NCBI RefSeq assembly: GCF_001938985.1
Contig: NZ_MKIN01000024.1
Coordinates: 62,407-126,406 of the forward strand
Length of the DNA: 64,000 bases
From: Gillisella taibaishanensis
GTDB taxonomy: Bacteria > Pseudomonadota > Alphaproteobacteria > Rhizobiales > Rhizobiaceae
Reading direction: 5' to 3'
The position numbers and the translations under genes are program-made. The number at the start of each line of letters is the position of its first letter. The first letter of the stretch is position 1. The notes under the pieces were generated by a model. It made no database searches, was not told where the DNA came from, and saw only the letters and a list, made by a program, of their open reading frames with translations. Positions 38,166 to 48,206 of this stretch are shown in pieces.

Positions 38166-40904
38166 ATGGCAACCGATCTCGAAAAGCTCGTTGTGCAGCT
38201 TTCGGCCGACATTAAAGGCTATCAGCGCGAGATGCAGAAGGCTGCGAGTGTGACCAGTTCACAGGCTCGCGCCATCGAGAACCGTCTGAAGCAGATGGAT
38301 GGCCGGTTCTCAGCACTCGGCACGTCGATGGCGCGCGGACTGATCGCCCCGCTGGCCGGAATCTCGGCGGCGCTGACGGTGGATTCCGTTATTCACTATG
38401 CCGATGCCTGGACGAGTGCGAAGAACAGCCTAGCCTTGGCCGGTGTGGTCGGCGTCAGCCAGGTCGCAGTTCTCGACCAGATCTATAACTCTGCCCAGCG
38501 CAATGCCGCACCGATCGGTGCCATGGCCGATTTGTTCGGCAAGGCGGCACAATCCGGCGATGCGCTGGGGGCTTCGCAGGCGGATCTTCTCAAATTCACC
38601 GATGGCGTCGGCACGGCGCTGAAGATCGAAGGCAAGTCTGCCACGGAAGCGCAGGGCGCGCTGACCCAGCTCGGCCAGTTGCTGGGCTCCACCCGCGTCC
38701 AGGCAGAAGAGTTTAACTCGGTCAACGAAGGGGCGCGGCCGATCCTGATTGCGGTTGCCAATGGACTGGATGCGGCCGGTGGCTCTGTCAGCAAGCTGAA
38801 GCAGTTGGTGAATGACGGCAAGGTGTCCAACCGGGACTTTTTCCAGTCGTTCCTGAAGGGGCTGCCGACCATCCAAGGCATGGCCGCCAATGCGACCCAG
38901 ACTATAGAGCAGGGCGTCACGAAGGTCAGCAACGCCTTCACCAAATTCATCGGTCAAACCGACGAAGGTCTCGGCGCATCACAGCGCCTGGTGGTTGGAT
39001 TGAACGCCTTGGCCGATAACTTCGAGCAGACTGCAGATGTCGTGCTGAAGCTCGCTTCTGTCATCGCGGCGGCTCTCGTCGGCCGGTCCATCGCCCTCAT
39101 GATTGCCAATCTTGGCTTGGCGACAACGGCGGTCACGCGTCTGATTGCAGCATTGCGGGCGGCATCCTCCATGGCCGGCATTGCTACGGCCATCAGTGGC
39201 ATCGGTGCGGCGGCGGGTCCGCTTGGCCTGATCATCGGCGGCACTGTCGTTGGCGCTCTGGCGTTGTTCTCGTCGTCATCAGCTGAAGCCAGTCAAGCGG
39301 CCAAGACCTATGCCCAGGCGCTCGCCACGGTGCAGGAAAGCGCCAAGGCAACCGCGACCAGCGTGGAAGGGGCTGCTAATTCGATCAGCGAACGCACACG
39401 CAACGCGCTGTCGGGTGGCGTCGAAGAGGGCAAAGCCCAGATCGATGCGGCCAAGGCCGCCGTCGTCGATCTCTTCACCCAGATCATCGACAATGCCCCG
39501 CGCCGGCTGATTACCGACGATCAACTCAAGTCGCTATCGGATCTACGTGACGGTCTAAAGGAGGGCAAGGTCAGCGCGGCCAGCGCCAGCGATGCACTCT
39601 ACGCCTTGGCCAATTCCAACCCCAAATTCCAGAAGCTGGCCGATCAGCTGGCGCCGCTGCTCGATAAGCTGAAGGAAGCGGTGGCGGCAACCGCATTGCT
39701 ACAAAAGCAGCTTGGCGATGTTTCGACAACAGATCCCAAGGTCGTGGCCGGCTATGGTCAATATGCGCAGTCTCGCCAGCAGGGCGAAGAGATGCTGCGG
39801 CTTGGCAAGGCCTATGCCGATGAAGCCCAGCGGCAAAACACGCTGTCGAAGGATCAGCTCGCTGTCGAGAAAGAGATCGCCAGGATCAAGGCGGATCTGC
39901 AAAAGAACGGCGCCTATCTGCCCGAAGATCAGATCCGCGCCCTGGCAAAGGCCAATGTCGCGGCGGATAGTAAGCGCTCCGATTCCGGCAAAAAGACCAA
40001 GGTGCCGAGGGCGACGGCAGACGACCGGCTGGATATGGATATCCAGTCGATCCGGGATCGCACGGCGGCACTGGTCGAAGAACAGTCAGTCGTCGGGAAA
40101 TCCTACCGTGAGCAGGAGGCGCGTCGCATGGCGCTCGACCTCGAACAGCAAGCCCTCCAGGATGTTCGAGAAGAGGCGCGACGCAACAATGATGAGAACT
40201 GGCGCACGGTCGAGCTCACGCCCGACCAGATCGCCAAGATAAAAGGGACGTCTGAAGCCTATGCCGAGCAGGCCGATATCCTGCGCAAGGTCGAGGACGC
40301 CCAGCAGCGGTCGCAGCAGGCTGCGCAAGAGTTTTACGATACCGCCAAATCGGCCTTCTCCGATGTCATCACGGGAGCCGAAAGCTTTAGCGATGCGCTG
40401 TCCGGTGTTCTCAAAAAGCTTGGCGAGCTGGCGTTGAACAGTGCCTTTGATGGCCTGTTCGGCGGATCGTCCGCGACTAGCAGCGGCGGCTGGCTGACCA
40501 ATGTCTTTAAAAGCATTGGGTTTGCGTCCGGCGGCTATACCGGGGCAGGGGGCAAGTATGAGCCTGCTGGCGTGGTCCATAAGGGCGAATATGTCTTCGA
40601 CCAGGATGCCGTTCGCAAGGCCGGTGGCCCGGCTGCGCTTGATGCCATGCGCAAGCGTTTGAAGGGCTATGCCAGCGGCGGCTATGTCGGACCAAACGTG
40701 CCGCGCATGCCTGATCTGTCCAGAGTTGCGGCCAGCAAAGCCAGTGCAGTCCAGGTCAGCATCAATCCGGTGATCGACAATCGAGGCGCCTCTGTCGAGG
40801 CGGTGGCGCGGCAAGAGCAGGCCATGGCAAAGCTGCAGAAGACATTGCCAGCCCAGATTATCACAGCGGTGCGCGATGCCAGGGCGAGGGGGGTAAAAAT
40901 ATGA
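38166..40904 (+). CDS. Tail tape measure protein
   Basis: A 912-residue protein that sets tail length. It begins ATDLEKLVVQLSADIKGYQR with coiled coil, then a tape_meas_nterm-like region (SAQRNAAPIGAMADLFGKAA ... VQAEEFNSVNEGARPILIA). Hydrophobic segments occur around residues 300-370. The central part is alanine-rich helix, and the C-terminal glycine-rich SGGYTGAGGKYEPAGVVHKG and NRGASVEAVARQEQAMAKLQ is typical. The gene is the longest in the tail block. Confidence 0.95.
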   Translation: MATDLEKLVVQLSADIKGYQREMQKAASVTSSQARAIENRLKQMDGRFSALGTSMARGLIAPLAGISAALTVDSVIHYADAWTSAKNSLALAGVVGVSQVAVLDQIYNSAQRNAAPIGAMADLFGKAAQSGDALGASQADLLKFTDGVGTALKIEGKSATEAQGALTQLGQLLGSTRVQAEEFNSVNEGARPILIAVANGLDAAGGSVSKLKQLVNDGKVSNRDFFQSFLKGLPTIQGMAANATQTIEQGVTKVSNAFTKFIGQTDEGLGASQRLVVGLNALADNFEQTADVVLKLASVIAAALVGRSIALMIANLGLATTAVTRLIAALRAASSMAGIATAISGIGAAAGPLGLIIGGTVVGALALFSSSSAEASQAAKTYAQALATVQESAKATATSVEGAANSISERTRNALSGGVEEGKAQIDAAKAAVVDLFTQIIDNAPRRLITDDQLKSLSDLRDGLKEGKVSAASASDALYALANSNPKFQKLADQLAPLLDKLKEAVAATALLQKQLGDVSTTDPKVVAGYGQYAQSRQQGEEMLRLGKAYADEAQRQNTLSKDQLAVEKEIARIKADLQKNGAYLPEDQIRALAKANVAADSKRSDSGKKTKVPRATADDRLDMDIQSIRDRTAALVEEQSVVGKSYREQEARRMALDLEQQALQDVREEARRNNDENWRTVELTPDQIAKIKGTSEAYAEQADILRKVEDAQQRSQQAAQEFYDTAKSAFSDVITGAESFSDALSGVLKKLGELALNSAFDGLFGGSSATSSGGWLTNVFKSIGFASGGYTGAGGKYEPAGVVHKGEYVFDQDAVRKAGGPAALDAMRKRLKGYASGGYVGPNVPRMPDLSRVAASKASAVQVSINPVIDNRGASVEAVARQEQAMAKLQKTLPAQIITAVRDARARGVKI

Positions 40905-41527
40905 CCATCACCTATCCCCTTGACCTGCTCGCGGATTTTCCGGGCTGGTCGACCAAGTTCGAGCCGCTGTTTCGCCAAGAGCAATCGCGCACCGCAGGTG
41001 GCGTCACCTACATCAAGGATCTCGGGTCGCCGCTGTGGTCGGCGGCCTATCAGACTAAGCAGCTCAAACCGAACGAACTCGACGCCTGGCGTGCCCGGAT
41101 CGAGGCGCTGGAAGGCGGGTTGCAGTATTTCCGGGGCTATAGCCTGTCGCGTACCCGGCCGATAGCCTATCCGGCCGGAAAACCGGTTCCTGAGAGCGGC
41201 GCGTCACTTTCTGCCATCGGCGCCGACAATAAGAGCGTGACACTGTCAGGTCTTGGTGCCGGCTATGTAGTCTCGCTCGGCGATATGATCCAGATATCAG
41301 GCAGCGGGCTTTACCGCGTGGTCGAGCCTGTCATTGCCAATGCGGCCGGCATTGCCGGGCCGTTCGAGCTTCGGCCGCATCTGTGGCCGGGCACTGCTGC
41401 CGGATCGGCTGTCACGCTGATCCGGCCATCCTGCACAATGATGATTGTGCCGGGGTCGATTTCCTCCGAAGCCGATGTGTCCAGCGGGCGCGGCTTCCTT
41501 TCATTTCAGGCTATCGAGGTGCGCTGA
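40901..41527 (+). CDS. Distal tail protein, hypothetical
   Basis: A 208-residue protein coupled to the tape measure gene. The stretch YPLDLLADFPGWSTKFEPLF and later PSCTMMIVPGSISSEADVSS plus FLSFQAIEVR look like baseplate/distal-tail proteins. Position directly after the tape measure supports that. No motif gives a precise role. Confidence 0.75.
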   Translation: MTITYPLDLLADFPGWSTKFEPLFRQEQSRTAGGVTYIKDLGSPLWSAAYQTKQLKPNELDAWRARIEALEGGLQYFRGYSLSRTRPIAYPAGKPVPESGASLSAIGADNKSVTLSGLGAGYVVSLGDMIQISGSGLYRVVEPVIANAAGIAGPFELRPHLWPGTAAGSAVTLIRPSCTMMIVPGSISSEADVSSGRGFLSFQAIEVR

Positions 41528-42213
41528 TGCGCTTGCTTCCCTCTGCGATCACCAACGCGCTTGCGGCGCGGCAATTGGTGGCGCGCGATTTTCTCTGGAT
41601 CATCGCGCGCGACCGCTCAACCCGCAACCCGGCTGCTGTCGGCTTCTGGTCCGATGTCGGCAATGTCTCGGCCGAGGTCGTGCATCCTGACACGGGCAAT
41701 GCCGACACCAGGCAGTTCTACGGCTCCGGCACCCTGATCAGCATCACGGAAATCCCGCTGGTATCGACGCTGGAGGCGCAAAGCGTCACCATCACAATGT
41801 CCCAGATTGACGAGATGGTGGCCGAGGCCGTGCGGCTCTATGATTGCAAGCAGGCCCGCGTGGAAATCTATCGCGGCCTGTTTTCGCCGCAGACCCGCAA
41901 GCTGGTCTCGCCAGCCGAACTGCGGTTCCTGGGCTTTGTCGACACGATAGAGATCAAGACGCCCGCCGAGAATGATGCCGGCGCGGTTACGCTTTCCTGT
42001 GCCTCGCATATGCAGGAAATCACTCGCTCGAATCCTGACACGCGCTCCGATGCCAGCCAGAAGCTTCGCGACTCCGACGACAATTTCTACCAGGATGCAG
42101 CGGTCGTCGGTGATTGGGAGCTGTTCTGGGGGCAGACTAACGGCAAGATCGCCACGACGAAGGCAACCAGCATGGCGGATTTCCTCAAAAACGCGCTGGC
42201 CAAGAATGGTTAG
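41527..42213 (+). CDS. Tail tip protein (DUF2163-like)
   Basis: A 228-residue beta-rich protein: ALAARQLVARDFLWIIARDR, GSGTLISITEIPLVSTLEAQ, VRLYDCKQARVEIYRGLFSP and SPAELRFLGFVDTIEIKTPA. It resembles the phage/GTA tip proteins of the DUF2163 group. ATG 41527 overlaps the preceding TGA. Confidence 0.72.
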   Translation: MRLLPSAITNALAARQLVARDFLWIIARDRSTRNPAAVGFWSDVGNVSAEVVHPDTGNADTRQFYGSGTLISITEIPLVSTLEAQSVTITMSQIDEMVAEAVRLYDCKQARVEIYRGLFSPQTRKLVSPAELRFLGFVDTIEIKTPAENDAGAVTLSCASHMQEITRSNPDTRSDASQKLRDSDDNFYQDAAVVGDWELFWGQTNGKIATTKATSMADFLKNALAKNG

Positions 42214-42637
42214 GCCCGGCACCTCAGCCGACCGCTTTGCTGTGATCGATCTCTTGCGGCAAAGCCATGCGGCGGCGGGCTATAGCTTCCGGTTCGAGGC
42301 TGCCCGGGCCGATGCGCTCTACCGGCTCCATTTGGAAAGCCCGGCCGCTTGCGCGCTGCTGCTGGAGCGCGACGGCATTGTCTGCGGACTGCTGCTCGCC
42401 TCAGCCTTCAATCATCCGTTCGGCGCTGGCCTGATGGCCAAGGAAACGGTGTGGTTTATCGCACCATCGGCGCGCGGGCGATCTGCCCTTGTCATGCTCG
42501 ATGCCTATGAGGCTTGGGCAAAATCCATTGGCTGTGTCGCCATCGGTATGGCGACGCTCGCCACCAATGATGTGTCCAGGCTTTACATCAGGCGCGGCTA
42601 TGCGCCGGCCGAGACGCATTTTATCAAACCTCTCTAA
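42206..42637 (+). CDS. GNAT-family acetyltransferase in the tail module
   Basis: A 143-residue protein with the N-acetyltransferase fold: residues 8-35 contain FAVIDLLRQSHAAAGYSFRF; near residue 75 FGAGLMAKETVWFIAPSARGR supplies the acetyl-CoA binding loop (ARGRSALVMLDAYEAWAKS), and ATNDVSRLYIRRGYAPAETH is the usual C-terminal signature. It lies between tip genes, in the slot where other siphophages carry a tail peptidase or hydrolase. The substrate is unknown; it may modify a tail protein or host target. Confidence 0.85.
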   Translation: MVRPGTSADRFAVIDLLRQSHAAAGYSFRFEAARADALYRLHLESPAACALLLERDGIVCGLLLASAFNHPFGAGLMAKETVWFIAPSARGRSALVMLDAYEAWAKSIGCVAIGMATLATNDVSRLYIRRGYAPAETHFIKPL

Positions 42638-42650
42638 GGGGTCCTCCTTC

Positions 42651-45422
42651 ATGGCTATCTTTTCGGGCATCGCCGCCATTGTCAGCGGCGTGGCGTCGGC
42701 TATTGGCGCGGTCTCGTCCTTTATCGGCGGTCTCGGTGTCATTGGCTCGACGCTGTTGAAGGCCGCCGTTGGTGTCGGCTTGAACTATCTGGCGTCCGCC
42801 GTCGCTGGTAAAAACAAGGCCTCGACCGCAAGCTTTGCCGTCAATGGACAATTGCAGTCCGGTGGCACCGTGCCGCGCTCGATCATCTTTGGGATGACGG
42901 CAACGGCCGGCTCCCTTGTCTATGCTAATACCTGGGGCAATGCGGGCAAGACACCGAACGCCTATGTCACCCAGGTCATTGCCGTGGCCGATGCGCCGAT
43001 CAAATCGCTGCTGGTCGCGGTCGTCAATGGTGTGGCCTGTGAGATCGATTTCGATCATCCGCATGCCGAATACGGCTGGCCGGTTCTCGATTATCGCAAA
43101 GGTACGACCGATTACCTGTGGCTAAAGTTCTATGACGGTAAGCAGACGCAAGCGGATAGCTTCCTGGTCAACCGCGTCTCGTCGGCGGCACGTCCGTACG
43201 AGAATACCCGCGTCGGGCATGGCGTTGCCTATGTCATTGCCACCTCGCGTGTGAACCAGGAACTGTTTTCCGGCTTTCCGTCCTTCAAGTTCGTGCTTGA
43301 CGGCATGCGGCTTTACGATCCGTCGAAGGATAGTTCTGTCGGTGGCAATGGCAATCAGCGCTGGAGCGACGCCTCGACCTGGGGCGGCGATGGCGACCGG
43401 TTGCCTGTCGTGCAGCTCTATAACCTGATGCGCGGTATCCGCTGGAATGGCCAATGGCTTTATGGCTTGCAGACCGTCACTGATCGACGCTTGCCGTCTG
43501 GTCACTGGATTGCCCAGATCGGCAAATGTCGCACCCTGATCCAGGGCAAGGATGGCCTGGAGCCGATCTATCGTTCGGGTGCCGAGGTGCAGGTGAGTGC
43601 CGCCATCCAGGACGCGGCGCAAGCCATGCTGACAGCCTGCAATGGTCGGCTGGCAGAAATCGGCGGCACCTACAAGCCCTTCATCGGCGTGTCTGACGAA
43701 CCTGTCATGACCTTCATCGATGCCGATATTCTATCGACGGAAGAGCAGAGCTTTACCCCGTTCTTCGGCCTGTCTGACACGGTCAACGGCATCTCCGCCT
43801 CTTATCCTTCGCAGGACGACGCCTGGAACATGGCGGAAGCGCCGCCGATCTATAACAGCGATTATGAGGTGGAAGACGGCAACCGGCGTCTGCTGTCGGA
43901 TGTCAGCCTGGATTTTGTGCCCTATGCCGAACAGGTGCAGCGCCTGATGCAGGCGGCGCTGAAGGAAGCCCGCCGCGCTCGCCGTCACACCTTCTCGATG
44001 CCGCCGATGTTCTGGCAGTTGGAGCCGGGCGATATCATCGCATGGTCCAGCAACCGCAACGGCTATCAGGAAAAGCGGTTTCGGGTCGACGGCGTTCTCG
44101 ACCAGCCGAACCTCGATGCCGTGCTGGATCTGACGGAAGTCGATCCGGCTGACTACAGCTGGAATACCGGCACAGATTATCGGTCTCCGGTGACCGGCAG
44201 TGTGTCGTCTGGTCTGGCGGCAACGCAACCGATGTACGGTTGGCAGGCGCTGCCGGCGACGATCTACGACGCCAATGGCAAGGCACGGCGGCCGTCGATC
44301 AAGGTGAGCTGCGATCCCGGTCAGGATGACGTTGCAAACGTCTGGGTGCGGGTTCGCCTGAAGGCGAGCAAGATGGTCGTGTTCGATAGCAGCGCCACGG
44401 CCTATGCCGCGCCGTTCGAATGGGTGTTGAACGGCACCTTCCTGCCGGCAACGCTCTACCAGGCGCAGGGCCGGTTCGTGCCCTATTCCAACCGCGCCAC
44501 GGAATGGGGCGACTGGATCGATGTGCTGACGCCCGATGTGCGGTTTCTGGCTGGTGTGGATTTCGATCCTTACGATGGTACGATCGGTCTTTCTGGGTTG
44601 GGTGACGATCTCGCCAACTATCAGGACTGGATCGGCTCCGGCCTACGCAATGTGCAATCGACACTGGAAGAGCTGGACGCGCGCATTGCTGGTCTCGATC
44701 TCGGCAACGCATACGCCCGCCAGCAATTGCGCCAGCAGATCAGGGTGGTTGCCGATGGCGTAACGGCGGACTGGAGCCTTGCCGTTGATGTGGTCGCCTC
44801 GGCCAATGCGGCGACGGCAAGCCGGGTGGAGACACTGACAGCCAGCTTTAACAGCGTTACAGCGGGCTTTACCTCTCGGATTAATGCGCTTGCGGCAACT
44901 GATGTGGCGATCTCAAACCGTGTCGACACGCTGACCGCGTCCCTGACCGACACCAAGACTGGGCTGCAGAACACGTCCAGCGCGGTTTCTACGCTCCAGG
45001 CCAGCGTCAACACCACCAACGGCAACGTCGCGGCGGTCGCCAACGCCCTGACCTCGCTCTCGGCAGCCAGTGCCTCGGGCGATGTCGCCTCGGCAAACTT
45101 TCGCATGACGGCGATGGGCGGCCCGACTGGCTATGCTCGCATTGGTGCCGAGGCAAGGCAGGGCGGCAATGGCAACTGGCGCAGTGCGGCCTGGTATCTC
45201 GATGTCCCAAACGACGCCAGCCTGCCCAGCCGCTTTGTGGTCGAGGCCGGCCAGTTCGTGGTGGTGGCCGGCGGCAATCTCAACAACCCGTTCGTGGTCG
45301 ATGGCAATGCTGTGCGCATGAATGTCGCCAATATCGGGATCGTCACGGCCGGCGAGATCCGCAGCTCGAACGGTAAAATGGCCATTTCTCTAAATTCTGG
45401 CACGATTGTGATATCGTCATGA
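42651..45422 (+). CDS. Tail tip attachment protein (gpJ-like/GTA-like host specificity protein)
   Basis: A 923-residue protein. A glycine/alanine-rich hydrophobic N-terminus (residues 1-55) is followed by PRSIIFGMTATAGSLVYANT and a central hub-like region with FSMPPMFWQLEPGDIIAWSS. A helical coiled segment (residues about 690-830, with VETLTASFNSVTAGFTSRIN and repeated SSAVSTLQ-like turns) leads to a C-terminal beta domain (RFVVEAGQFVVVAGGNLNNP). It matches siphovirus central fibres that contact the host receptor. ATG 42651 is chosen over a frame back to 42489. Confidence 0.88.
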   Translation: MAIFSGIAAIVSGVASAIGAVSSFIGGLGVIGSTLLKAAVGVGLNYLASAVAGKNKASTASFAVNGQLQSGGTVPRSIIFGMTATAGSLVYANTWGNAGKTPNAYVTQVIAVADAPIKSLLVAVVNGVACEIDFDHPHAEYGWPVLDYRKGTTDYLWLKFYDGKQTQADSFLVNRVSSAARPYENTRVGHGVAYVIATSRVNQELFSGFPSFKFVLDGMRLYDPSKDSSVGGNGNQRWSDASTWGGDGDRLPVVQLYNLMRGIRWNGQWLYGLQTVTDRRLPSGHWIAQIGKCRTLIQGKDGLEPIYRSGAEVQVSAAIQDAAQAMLTACNGRLAEIGGTYKPFIGVSDEPVMTFIDADILSTEEQSFTPFFGLSDTVNGISASYPSQDDAWNMAEAPPIYNSDYEVEDGNRRLLSDVSLDFVPYAEQVQRLMQAALKEARRARRHTFSMPPMFWQLEPGDIIAWSSNRNGYQEKRFRVDGVLDQPNLDAVLDLTEVDPADYSWNTGTDYRSPVTGSVSSGLAATQPMYGWQALPATIYDANGKARRPSIKVSCDPGQDDVANVWVRVRLKASKMVVFDSSATAYAAPFEWVLNGTFLPATLYQAQGRFVPYSNRATEWGDWIDVLTPDVRFLAGVDFDPYDGTIGLSGLGDDLANYQDWIGSGLRNVQSTLEELDARIAGLDLGNAYARQQLRQQIRVVADGVTADWSLAVDVVASANAATASRVETLTASFNSVTAGFTSRINALAATDVAISNRVDTLTASLTDTKTGLQNTSSAVSTLQASVNTTNGNVAAVANALTSLSAASASGDVASANFRMTAMGGPTGYARIGAEARQGGNGNWRSAAWYLDVPNDASLPSRFVVEAGQFVVVAGGNLNNPFVVDGNAVRMNVANIGIVTAGEIRSSNGKMAISLNSGTIVISS

Positions 45423-46915
45423 CCAAAACTTTGATCGGTCTCGATTACACCGGCACAGCCTGCATCAAGATTACCAAGGGCAGTTTCGACCCGGCGACCA
45501 CCTCGGATGCCGAGATATCGAAGTTCTACTATTCGTCTAAATGGGCCGCAGACTGTAAGGTCAATGGCATCCGCACCGGGGCAAGCGGCACCACGCCACG
45601 CGGCTACTATCCCTCGGCGTCCTCCTGGACCTGGTGGAGTTCGGGCAATGGCGATGGCGGCTACCAGGACATCTATAAGAAGTCCTATTTTCCCGGCCTG
45701 CTCTATGACCTGCCGCTGTTTGACCGCAAGCGCGTTAATGCCAATGGCTTCTATACTCATATGCAGATCCTGGAGATGTATTTCGGGAGCAATGACCGCA
45801 CACAGGTCTGGAAGCTTGGCGATGGCGGGACATACCTGATGGGCTGGGTGGCGGCCAACGCCACCTATAGCTTTTCCGGGTATTTTGGAGCGACCATCAA
45901 GCCCACGGAAAGCTCAATCTGGCTATCGGGCACCGACAAACTGATCGTCTGGCAACTGCCGGGCGATGAGACGGCGATCCAGAATGGCAGCCCACAGGCG
46001 ACAGTCTCAGGCCAGCCGCAGATCATCATTGGTTCGACGGATCTGCGCGTCAGCAAGCCCGGCTTTGATGTGAACACGGCAAGCGGTAGTCAGCTGGCCT
46101 TCAGTTCCTCCCAGATCCCGGCCAAGGTGATTGCTGCCGCCGATATCCTGGTGCCGAACGGAACGAGCTATTTCGACTGTGGCATGCCGTTGCCGGTCGA
46201 CACGATCATCGAATGCCATTTCTATGCATCTGGCCAGCCGATCTATTTTCCCTGCCATCCGAACAGGGGACCGTTTGGCGCGACCTTCCGGGCAAATGGC
46301 AACACTGTCGAATTTGCCAATCCAAACGGAGCTTGCCGGGCGCGGCTCATGGTCTTTGCCGAGGCACCGGCCAGCACGACCAGCGGCGCAAACAACGTGC
46401 TGCGTCAGTTCGATCAGAACGGCCAGCAAGTCGTGCAATTCCTGAGACCCGGGGCAGGGGCATCGCCTGGCTTTGGCGATATCGTCATCGATAGCCGCTG
46501 GCCTGCTCTTCAGATCGTCAAGGAAGGCTATCTTCCGATCACCACTGGCGGCCAGGTCAACACAATCAACTACAATGCCAGTGGCATGTTCACCTTCATC
46601 AAATGGTGCACGGTCCATGGCTCTGGCACGGTCGAAGGTGGCTCGCTTGCCATCAACACCACCAAGTTTGTGCGCCCGCCTCGGCTTGGCCAATACCGGA
46701 CCTATAACGATAGCTGGAGTTCACCGGTCTTCACCGGCGACAGTAGCTATGTCCAGTACAGCGATACCGGTGCCACCTTCTACACCTTCCGGGGCAATCC
46801 GCTTTACGTCGCCTATTACAATCAAAGCGGCGGCGGGGTGCGCACCGAGACCGTCAACGACGTCTCTCCGATTATTGGTCTTCGTTACTACGTGTTCGGG
46901 GTAGCATTGCCATGA
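45419..46915 (+). CDS. Tail fibre/receptor-binding protein
   Basis: A 498-residue protein rich in Gly, Ser, Thr, Tyr and Trp with little helix: TKITKGSFDPATTSDAEISK at the start, SYFPGLLYDLPLFDRKRVNA, then repeated beta motifs such as IIIGSTDLRVSKPGFDVNTA. Position after the tip and 4-nt overlap suggest a receptor-binding side fibre. It shows no recognisable enzymatic motif. Confidence 0.7.
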   Translation: MTKTLIGLDYTGTACIKITKGSFDPATTSDAEISKFYYSSKWAADCKVNGIRTGASGTTPRGYYPSASSWTWWSSGNGDGGYQDIYKKSYFPGLLYDLPLFDRKRVNANGFYTHMQILEMYFGSNDRTQVWKLGDGGTYLMGWVAANATYSFSGYFGATIKPTESSIWLSGTDKLIVWQLPGDETAIQNGSPQATVSGQPQIIIGSTDLRVSKPGFDVNTASGSQLAFSSSQIPAKVIAAADILVPNGTSYFDCGMPLPVDTIIECHFYASGQPIYFPCHPNRGPFGATFRANGNTVEFANPNGACRARLMVFAEAPASTTSGANNVLRQFDQNGQQVVQFLRPGAGASPGFGDIVIDSRWPALQIVKEGYLPITTGGQVNTINYNASGMFTFIKWCTVHGSGTVEGGSLAINTTKFVRPPRLGQYRTYNDSWSSPVFTGDSSYVQYSDTGATFYTFRGNPLYVAYYNQSGGGVRTETVNDVSPIIGLRYYVFGVALP

Positions 46916-46962
46916 GCCCGGCCCGTCTTTCCATGTCTTCCATTCCGACCAAAAGGCTCTTC

Positions 46963-47154
46963 ATGACCATGAACATCCATCCTGATGTCGCCTATCGCGA
47001 GCTGTCTGCCCAGGCTGAGTTTCTGAAGCAACGTAATCTGGCGCTCGCCCAAACACTGGCCGAGATCACCGCCGAGCGCGACCAACTGCAAGCCGAGCTG
47101 AAGGCTTTGACTGCCACAAATGAGCATGAGGCACCCGATGACGTTACGCAGTGA
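46963..47154 (+). CDS. Small coiled-coil tail protein
   Basis: About 63 residues: MTMNIHPDVAYRELSAQAEF, then KQRNLALAQTLAEITAERDQLQ with clear heptads. An upstream ATG at 46912 on an ATGA overlap is possible, but AAAGG before 46963 favours the shorter product. It may be a fibre chaperone or linker. Confidence 0.55.
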   Translation: MTMNIHPDVAYRELSAQAEFLKQRNLALAQTLAEITAERDQLQAELKALTATNEHEAPDDVTQ

Positions 47155-48205
47155 TTACACGGCAGGCACAATCTCAATTGCCGCAGGGGCAACCGCCGTC
47201 ACTGGCTCCGGCACGGCTTGGTCCACGGCCGGCTTTGCCGAAGGGGATCTGCTGTTTGCGGATGGATACTTCGGGATCGTCGGATCGGTCACCAGCGACA
47301 CAGCGCTGACGCTGGCCCAGCCTTGGCGGGGCGGAACGCTGAATGGCATGGGCTATCGGCTGCGCTACCAGGGCGATGGCTCGCGGATCTCGGCCCAGGC
47401 CCGGCAGCTGATCGACCTTCTGGGCAACTCTGGCAATCTCGAAGCGCTTGGCGGCTTACAGGGTGTTGCGAACCGGCTCAGCTATTTCACCGGGTCGGGG
47501 CAAATGGGGCTAACGACCCTAACGTCCTTCGCGCGGTCGCTGCTCGATGATGCAGATGCAGCGACCGCGCGCGCAACGTTAGGCGCTGTTCAACAGAGCG
47601 GAGGAACTGGCCAAGGCCCCAACCTGGTCAGGCTCGGTTGGGCCAACGATGGCTCTGGATTGTTGGCACAGGTCGATGCCACGCCCATGGGCGCCCTTTG
47701 GACGAATGCTTACGTTGAGGCCGATCCTGCTGCCAGGCGAGCCAAGCTAGGAGCTCAGGCCAATCTCGGATTTACCCCAGTCCAGCAGGGTGGTGGAACA
47801 GGGCAAGGTGTCAACAAAATCTTCTTGGGCTGGGATAACACCTCGCTGCGGGGGCAAGTCGATTATGTCGACATCGGCCGGATCTGGTCGGATTTTGGAT
47901 CGGGGCGACAGATGGCGGCGACTGGCTATCAACGGATACCCGGCGGTCCGTTGATCCAGTGGGGATCATCCACAAACAGCAACTACAGCGACTATTACCA
48001 GCCGCTCCCGGTTGCCTTCACATCGGCATGTTGGGCGGTGGCACCGGTAGCCGACAACATCATGCCGGCAGCGAACGCTCTTTCGATCACTGTCTCGCAG
48101 CTCACCAAGAACGGGTTTGATATCCGCTCACGGGTTCTATCGGCGGGTGGCGCGCTAACCGGCCACCTCGGCACTTTGGTTCATTGGATAGCGATAGGGG
48201 ATTGA
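47138..48205 (+). CDS. Tail fibre protein with GGTGQG repeats
   Basis: A 355-residue protein: LRSDYTAGTISIAAGATAVT at the start (a common fibre N-terminus), LAQPWRGGTLNGMGYRLRYQ, then two diverged repeats QQSGGTGQGPNLVRLGWAND and QQGGGTGQGVNKIFLGWDNT, a pattern known from tail-fibre shafts. The C-terminal LGTLVHWIAIGD ends like receptor-binding tips. The start could also be the ATG at 47120. Confidence 0.75.
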   Translation: MTLRSDYTAGTISIAAGATAVTGSGTAWSTAGFAEGDLLFADGYFGIVGSVTSDTALTLAQPWRGGTLNGMGYRLRYQGDGSRISAQARQLIDLLGNSGNLEALGGLQGVANRLSYFTGSGQMGLTTLTSFARSLLDDADAATARATLGAVQQSGGTGQGPNLVRLGWANDGSGLLAQVDATPMGALWTNAYVEADPAARRAKLGAQANLGFTPVQQGGGTGQGVNKIFLGWDNTSLRGQVDYVDIGRIWSDFGSGRQMAATGYQRIPGGPLIQWGSSTNSNYSDYYQPLPVAFTSACWAVAPVADNIMPAANALSITVSQLTKNGFDIRSRVLSAGGALTGHLGTLVHWIAIGD

Positions 48206-48206
48206 T

